Shown here: one piece after another, positions 7,101 to 10,613 of the stretch
Numbering within the stretch: the first letter of the stretch is position 1
Layout: every line of letters begins with the position of its first letter
Assembly (NCBI GenBank): GCA_002348905.1
Contig: DEBW01000005.1
Location: forward strand, 7,271 to 17,883
Source of the DNA: Ruminococcus flavefaciens
Lineage (GTDB): Bacteria; Bacillota; Clostridia; Oscillospirales; Ruminococcaceae
Direction of reading: 5' to 3'
Length of the DNA: 10,613 nt
The notes under the pieces: generated by a model
What the model was told of the DNA's origin: nothing
Database searches by the model: none
Seen by the model: the letters and a program-made list of their open reading frames with translations, nothing else
Program-made: the position numbers and the translations under genes

Positions 7101-7378
7101 AGTCCCGACAGTATCTTGCGGAGTGCCGACACTTCAAACTTGTTGCTGTCGAACTCTACGCAGAAGATGCCCCATTTCTGCTCATCGCAGAGCGGCTGTA
7201 ACTGCCGTAATGATGAAATCTTAGCAAATGCCTCTTCTTTCAGTCCGATGTCCGATGCATCGAAATCGTATGTAATATCGTCGATCTCATCAAAATCATC
7301 AAGGTCAATGTTCCAATTCAGTTCCTCGGTGAAGTATATGATAAGATCATCTACGCTCTTTATATTTCTGATATCCAT
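4124..7378 (-). CDS. N6-adenine DNA methyltransferase with type ISP-like specificity domain
   Basis: This 1084-residue protein should methylate adenine N6 in a specific DNA sequence, using S-adenosylmethionine. Residues 1-200 form an N-terminal domain of unclear fold with a very acidic stretch (25-43). Residues 200-360 are largely helical. The methyltransferase core carries motif X (RGVFYTPQPVVNFIV, 361-375), the SAM-binding motif I (LDPATGTGTFL, 421-431) and the catalytic NPPY (552-555). The region from about 690 to 960, including YRPFDLKYIYY (812-822) and PRRD (833-836), resembles the C-terminal target-recognition domain of type ISP enzymes (LlaGI/LlaBIII group). A helical tail ends the protein. 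No Walker A motif or confident nuclease motif is present, so cutting and translocation would depend on the upstream PLD-helicase. The ATG is 12 bases past the helicase stop, and its GGGGG Shine-Dalgarno (7391-7387) touches that stop. The part from about residue 540 to 958 is encoded by markedly AT-rich DNA. Methylation by this protein is a strong prediction; a role in restriction is inferred from context. Confidence 0.9.
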   Translation of the reverse strand: MDIRNIKSVDDLIIYFTEELNWNIDLDDFDEIDDITYDFDASDIGLKEEAFAKISSLRQLQPLCDEQKWGIFCVEFDSNKFEVSALRKILSGLIPKRRNAAEHAVWSQKDLLFLCFWGTDNNRTIGIAHFEDKDAGLPQIKMISCAPAVEDFTQIRTFEERIGHLSWVKDVTDTQAWYDQWSAAFVTAYHQVIRDSASLTVKLAAEAQAIRDRILDIYAVETHDGYVHKLFKDFKDNLIHDMTKQQFADMYAQTVVYGLFSARCMDKTQDSFNVKEAIACIPNTNPFLKRLMEECLGESSERLLTFDELEVANVVEILTHTNTDLILQDFNRQTGGGREDPVIHFYEEFLTAYDKGQKVDRGVFYTPQPVVNFIVKAVDSILKNDLGLEDGLASEQTKDIMIEVEGKKRRERCEVPAVQILDPATGTGTFLRQTILQIYDNFQAKHKGESAEQIRKAWNEYVPKHLLPRLNGFELMMAPYAVAHMKLAMVLKDTGYDFSGDQRLNVFLTNSLEEAGKDDFQMTLFDNDPLAFESIEANQAKKNNGINVIIGNPPYNVSSNNKNPWISDLIQEYKRGLSERKLNLDDDYIKFLRLAQTIVEGADKGVVGFITNNSFIDGITHRQIRRSLANTFDKIYIINLHGNIMAHEKCPDGSKDENVFPITQGVSIFIGVRNKAVKEKGAYHFDLMGTRDYKFNWLNQNIIDEIHWSALSLDDDKCMFVPVNVKNRSVYNNGFSLSELFILFNSGTQTKFDALAVSTDRNELLLNISRFKEWSVEQLKQTYERDDSRDWTYKTAKADVLNDNYKIVRYTYRPFDLKYIYYSGCTKGIVAYPRRDTMEHMIKGNIGLCLMRQFFQSILYNHVFISENIIDERTLYSNRGGTYLFPLYLYSSELGENKKEYNFNSGIISEIEHSLGLKLAYSIQENHFTGENLIDYIYAVLYSNKYRLAYNDFLKVDFPRVPYPTDQETFWKLVEIGSKLRECHLMHTEFDTATYSFVGDGTNEVVKPEYKNGRVYISKTQYFDNVPQAQWEQYIGGYQPLQKWLKDRKKTALSSEDIEHYKKIIAALRLTEELMAEIDQVVEF
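4505..5760 (-). other. AT-rich mosaic segment encoding the methyltransferase recognition region
   Basis: Hand counts of 60-base rows give about 32-35% GC inside this stretch (rows at 4501, 4681, 4861, 5161, 5641 and 5701), against 50-57% in rows on either side (4261, 4441, 6361). The change happens within about one row at each edge. The reading frame is unbroken. It encodes residues of about 540-958, from just before NPPY through the specificity domain. This pattern fits exchange of a specificity module from a different donor. Confidence 0.7.
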
Positions 7379-7390
7379 ATCTGTTACCCC

Positions 7391-10300
7391 CTATATCATC
7401 TGAAGCCATGTGACCAGCTTGGCTTTTTTGCCCATAGGCGCTTGAATTGCTTTCAGATAATTCTTCTTAATGTAATTCTCTATCACTTTGCGTATCTCGG
7501 AGAACTGCTCCTCATTAGCGTTAAAGGTTCTGCTCTCATCACGCTTGCATTTGATAGCAGTCCATATTTCATGCAGATCTTCCGTGACCTGCTTGGTTTC
7601 CGGATCAACCACATACCAGCGGTAAATGCCGTCGCCGTCTGACCATGTTCCGTCTGATCTCTTGGTAGGCAGTTCATAGCAGAAGAAGTATCCCTTACGG
7701 GTAGAAGCCATTTTACCGCTGTACATCTTTCTTGGCAGCTCCTTGACCTGTTCAAGATAGTCGGGATTATCTGCTAAGAGCTGCTGATATGCAAGGGCAA
7801 TTTCTTCCTCTGCGGAAGTACTGCCCTCATAATGTGAATTGAATTCTTTCAGTGCTTCGTATTCGTCATCAGGAGTGAGGAGCTTTTCTCCCTCAATGCC
7901 GAATGTCTTGGAAATACGGAGCGTTTTCTTTGATACGGTCTTATACAGTGACAAAAGATCTTCCAATTCCTTTGGCGGCAGGAAGTTCCAATAATACGCA
8001 AAATCACGATCTGCTTTCAGTTCTGGGTGATCTGCAAGCAGATGGGCTTCGGTATCGGCATCACGGCGTCGGTCTATACGACCTATTCTCTGCATAAGGC
8101 GAACAGGGTTCCAGTGAAGCTCATAATTAATAAGGCACGATGCGTCCTGCAAGTTCAAACCTTCTGCAAGTACATCTGTTGCGATAAGTATCTTTATCTC
8201 GTCCGTTACTTCCGCCGACGAACATCCGTTATAATAAGGAGCGAAACGCTGTATCATCTCATGGCGGTCACCGGAAGTCTGCCCGTCGATCTCATAAAGA
8301 TCGGTAAAACCTGCCTTTTGCAGTTCACGATAGATATACTGCGCTGTCGCCTTGTATTCCGTGAAGATGATGACTTTCTTGTTCTGAATACGTGTATCTT
8401 CGTGCAGGATATGCTTTAATTCCCGTATCTTATCATCGTTTTCGGGCTTGAATTCCATCATATCTTTGATGAATTTTGAAAGTGTGTCCATATCCATCAT
8501 GGTATCAACAAGCAGAGCATTGATATCGAAATCATTGACATCAAAGACTTCCTGTGTATTCCACACATAATCGGGCAGGCTGTCCTCAATATCTTCGATA
8601 GAGGTTTGATTCATAGCCGCATATTCCTCGGCGTACCGCAGAATGTCTTCCTGTTCTGCCTGTTTTCTCTCAACTCGGCGCTTACTGCTTGCGTCAACGT
8701 CCTTATAGTCGTTCAGGAACTTGTTCAGACGGATATATATTTTGATACAAGTCTCCTTGAATGCTTCGATAGAACTTTCAAAGCGTTTCAAGAGCAAGAT
8801 ACGGATGAGGTTTACCACCTGCTGCTGGCGACCGGTTACCATCTCGTCCATCTTGTACTTGTCCCCGATGAAATAATCATCGCTGTATGGCGAATAAATG
8901 GCAAGGGACAGGATCGTTATCGTTTTTCCGTTCTTGTCCTTGCGGTCAAAAGACTCTTTGAAGTCCTTTATCAGTCTGCCGTATGACTTTTCGAGGGAGT
9001 AGTTCGCAACTGTTGGCGGTTTTCTCTCGGAGAAAAGGACATTATTACCTTGCTCGGTCAGCAGACTACGCTTAACATAAGCACGGCTTCGCTGTACAAC
9101 AAGCTCCGTCACAAGCTTGTCTGCGCGGATAATATCGCCGGATATATCAAGAGAATCGCTGATGGCTGTACCCGAAACCTGATCAAGCTGCTTCTCCATT
9201 TTTTTGAAATGACCTGAAAGGCTATGGATACCCAACGGAGCAGCGGAGAAATAATCTTCCTGCCTATGAGTGAACAACTCAATAAGATGCTGTAAATCAA
9301 GGAAACTGTTATTGATCGGTGTGGCTGTCAGCATAAACATCTGCTTTTTACAGCCTGCCTGCATCATATCAAACAGCTTTCTGTATCTGTTGGAGGAACG
9401 GTTGCGGAAATGATGCGCTTCATCTATGATAATGATCTCTGCCTGCTGTGCGATTTGGTTCATTAGGTTTTGATTTTTATCAAGAAGCAGGTCAGTATGA
9501 TTGATGATCTTGAATGGATAGAATCCTTCCAGTATCTCAGGGATAAGCCTTTTTATCGTCACTTCCCATACGGACACCCTTGCAGATGCAGGGACGATAA
9601 GAACAACATTTTTACGTTCTTTCTTTACAAAACGCTCTATCAGCATCATGCCGACAAAGGTTTTGCCCAGACCGACACCGTCACAAAGGAAAGCGCCGGA
9701 GTAACGCTCTGCTATCTGGATAAGGCTGTTATAGCCGTCCTTCTGATACTGCGACAAGCCCTTATATACGACTGATTCGTTTTCTTCCCATTCGGATACT
9801 GTTTCCTCATGGCTTTTGAAATACTCATACATAGAGCGCAGATAAACATCATAAGGGCTGAACTCACGGCAGTGCATCTCCATGACCTTCAACATAGCCT
9901 CGGTAATATCCGTGCCGTTCTGCCAATGCTCATCAAACCACTTCTGAAGCTGTTCAACTTCATCTTTTACCTGAACATTCAGCTCGATATTCTGCGTCAG
10001 TCCCGCCTTTGTAAAGTTGCTTGATCCGACCAGGGCATATCCCGAAGGAACATTCATAGCGGAGATAAACTGATCTCTGTATTCATCACGGAAATATGTG
10101 ATATATGCCTTAGCGTGAAATTTATTGCTGTCAAATACACGGCACTCAATTTTGTCTGCTTTCATAGCTTTGATGATAGCAGGAACGCCTATCAGGAACT
10201 CATTCTTTTCCTGCTCCCGCTCCATACTGCTACGGAAACGCTCGATCATAGTGTGTGCTACTTCTTCTATGACATCTTTTGTGCGTTTTGTTACTTCATT

Positions 10301-10486
10301 GCCGAGGATAATGCGTATCTTGTCGAGCTTCTGCCAATCTTCCCCTAAAGTGAGCAGTCCGCCGATCTCAAAGTAACCTGTTGCAATATCCATCTGCTTG
10401 GAAATAGAACACCACTCAGATAGGTAATTCTTTACGGAAGCCTTTTCGCTGCTGTTGTCAACTATATATAAAGTATCGTGTGCCAT
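7391..10486 (-). CDS. PLD-like nuclease fused to SNF2-type DNA helicase
   Basis: This 1031-residue protein combines two activities. Residues of about 1-190 form a phospholipase D-like domain, with KFHAKAY (122-128) carrying His124 and Lys126, and GSSNFT (154-159). The Asp of the classic HxK(x4)D motif is a tyrosine here (131), as can occur in PLD domains attached to helicases. PLD domains with this single half-motif usually act as dimers and can cleave DNA. Next comes a superfamily 2, SNF2-like motor: Walker A DGVGLGKT (269-276), DEAH (355-358), TATP (387-390), VIIFTEYKATAQY (705-717), ATDVLAEGLNLQ (769-780) and MQRIGRIDRR (798-807). The two RecA lobes are separated by about 300 residues with a charged helical region (about 590-640). 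Residues of about 840-1031 are an unassigned C-terminal domain. AGGGGG (10498-10493) lies 6 bases before the ATG. With the methyltransferase that follows, it probably forms the translocating and cutting part of a restriction system. Confidence 0.9.
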   Translation of the reverse strand: MAHDTLYIVDNSSEKASVKNYLSEWCSISKQMDIATGYFEIGGLLTLGEDWQKLDKIRIILGNEVTKRTKDVIEEVAHTMIERFRSSMEREQEKNEFLIGVPAIIKAMKADKIECRVFDSNKFHAKAYITYFRDEYRDQFISAMNVPSGYALVGSSNFTKAGLTQNIELNVQVKDEVEQLQKWFDEHWQNGTDITEAMLKVMEMHCREFSPYDVYLRSMYEYFKSHEETVSEWEENESVVYKGLSQYQKDGYNSLIQIAERYSGAFLCDGVGLGKTFVGMMLIERFVKKERKNVVLIVPASARVSVWEVTIKRLIPEILEGFYPFKIINHTDLLLDKNQNLMNQIAQQAEIIIIDEAHHFRNRSSNRYRKLFDMMQAGCKKQMFMLTATPINNSFLDLQHLIELFTHRQEDYFSAAPLGIHSLSGHFKKMEKQLDQVSGTAISDSLDISGDIIRADKLVTELVVQRSRAYVKRSLLTEQGNNVLFSERKPPTVANYSLEKSYGRLIKDFKESFDRKDKNGKTITILSLAIYSPYSDDYFIGDKYKMDEMVTGRQQQVVNLIRILLLKRFESSIEAFKETCIKIYIRLNKFLNDYKDVDASSKRRVERKQAEQEDILRYAEEYAAMNQTSIEDIEDSLPDYVWNTQEVFDVNDFDINALLVDTMMDMDTLSKFIKDMMEFKPENDDKIRELKHILHEDTRIQNKKVIIFTEYKATAQYIYRELQKAGFTDLYEIDGQTSGDRHEMIQRFAPYYNGCSSAEVTDEIKILIATDVLAEGLNLQDASCLINYELHWNPVRLMQRIGRIDRRRDADTEAHLLADHPELKADRDFAYYWNFLPPKELEDLLSLYKTVSKKTLRISKTFGIEGEKLLTPDDEYEALKEFNSHYEGSTSAEEEIALAYQQLLADNPDYLEQVKELPRKMYSGKMASTRKGYFFCYELPTKRSDGTWSDGDGIYRWYVVDPETKQVTEDLHEIWTAIKCKRDESRTFNANEEQFSEIRKVIENYIKKNYLKAIQAPMGKKAKLVTWLQMI

Positions 10487-10542
10487 TACAATCCCCCTGA
10501 CTGTTGCGTAATAGGGAGCGAATGCTTTCAGCGGTGTATACC

Positions 10543-10570
10543 TTTATATTGAGGTGTTATACTATGTAAA
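10543..10570 (-). promoter_or_regulatory. predicted promoter of the helicase-methyltransferase operon
   Basis: On the minus strand, TTTACA (10570-10565) is followed after 16 bases by TATAAA (10548-10543), predicting a start near 10536 and a leader of about 50 bases before the ATG at 10486. The -35 element lies inside one arm of an inverted repeat. The spacing is slightly short and the match is moderate. Confidence 0.45.
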
Positions 10571-10613
10571 GTATCAGAATAGCTGTAAGTTTTCTCAAAA
10601 CAGATACTTTTAC
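10566..10613. repeat. inverted repeat upstream of the helicase gene
   Basis: GTAAAGTATC (10566-10575) and GATACTTTTAC (10603-10613) are inverted copies that differ by one extra A/T, separated by 27 bases. The left arm covers the -35 of the operon promoter, so it may be an operator. It could instead be the stem of a terminator of a gene beyond the right edge. It reaches the last base of the window, so its full extent is unknown. The rest of 10487-10565 holds only the leader and promoter. Confidence 0.4.

Noticed and set aside
4124..7378. Type I HsdM or single-chain type IIG enzyme
   Set aside because: There is no separate HsdS gene, and no confident nuclease motif in the methyltransferase; the helicase is a separate PLD-SNF2 protein rather than HsdR.
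4124..10486. Full DISARM or BREX system
   Set aside because: An SNF2 helicase, a PLD domain and an adenine methyltransferase are present, but no DrmA or DrmB (DUF1998) protein, and no PglZ, BrxC or Lon-like protein, lies in the window.

Overview
The window looks like chromosome from a low-to-moderate GC Firmicute, most likely a Ruminococcus-type member of the Oscillospiraceae. This rests on strong AGGAGG-type ribosome sites, TATAAT promoters, tightly packed operons and the protein families present. The assignment is inference, because no rRNA or other marker gene lies in the window.

Positions 1-1820 (minus strand) hold a three-gene operon, read from right to left. It encodes a secreted lipoprotein with two tandem TPM-like domains, a small alarmone synthetase that makes (p)ppGpp and lacks a hydrolase domain, and the start of a zinc-ribbon plus coiled-coil protein that runs off the left edge. 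A compact divergent promoter region (1821-1865) separates this operon from the plus-strand genes.

Positions 1909-3991 (plus strand) hold an 8-oxoguanine DNA glycosylase of the Ogg type, a small C-terminally membrane-anchored protein of unknown function, and an AraC-family regulator with its own extended -10 promoter.

Positions 4076-10613 hold the accessory part: a two-gene minus-strand operon that looks like a DNA restriction-modification or phage-defence system. The first gene (10486 to 7391) encodes a PLD-like nuclease domain fused to an SNF2-type helicase. The second (7378 to 4124) encodes a large N6-adenine methyltransferase with a type ISP-like target-recognition region. Its Shine-Dalgarno overlaps the helicase stop codon, which suggests translational coupling. 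Together they resemble a type ISP enzyme split into two polypeptides, with a PLD domain in place of the usual Mrr-like nuclease. The segment encoding the methyltransferase recognition region (about 4505-5760) is about 33% GC, against 50-57% on either side, which points to replacement of the specificity module by recombination. A bidirectional terminator separates this operon from the AraC gene, and a 10-bp direct repeat lies at both edges of the operon.

No RNA genes, CRISPR arrays, transposases or integrases were seen.
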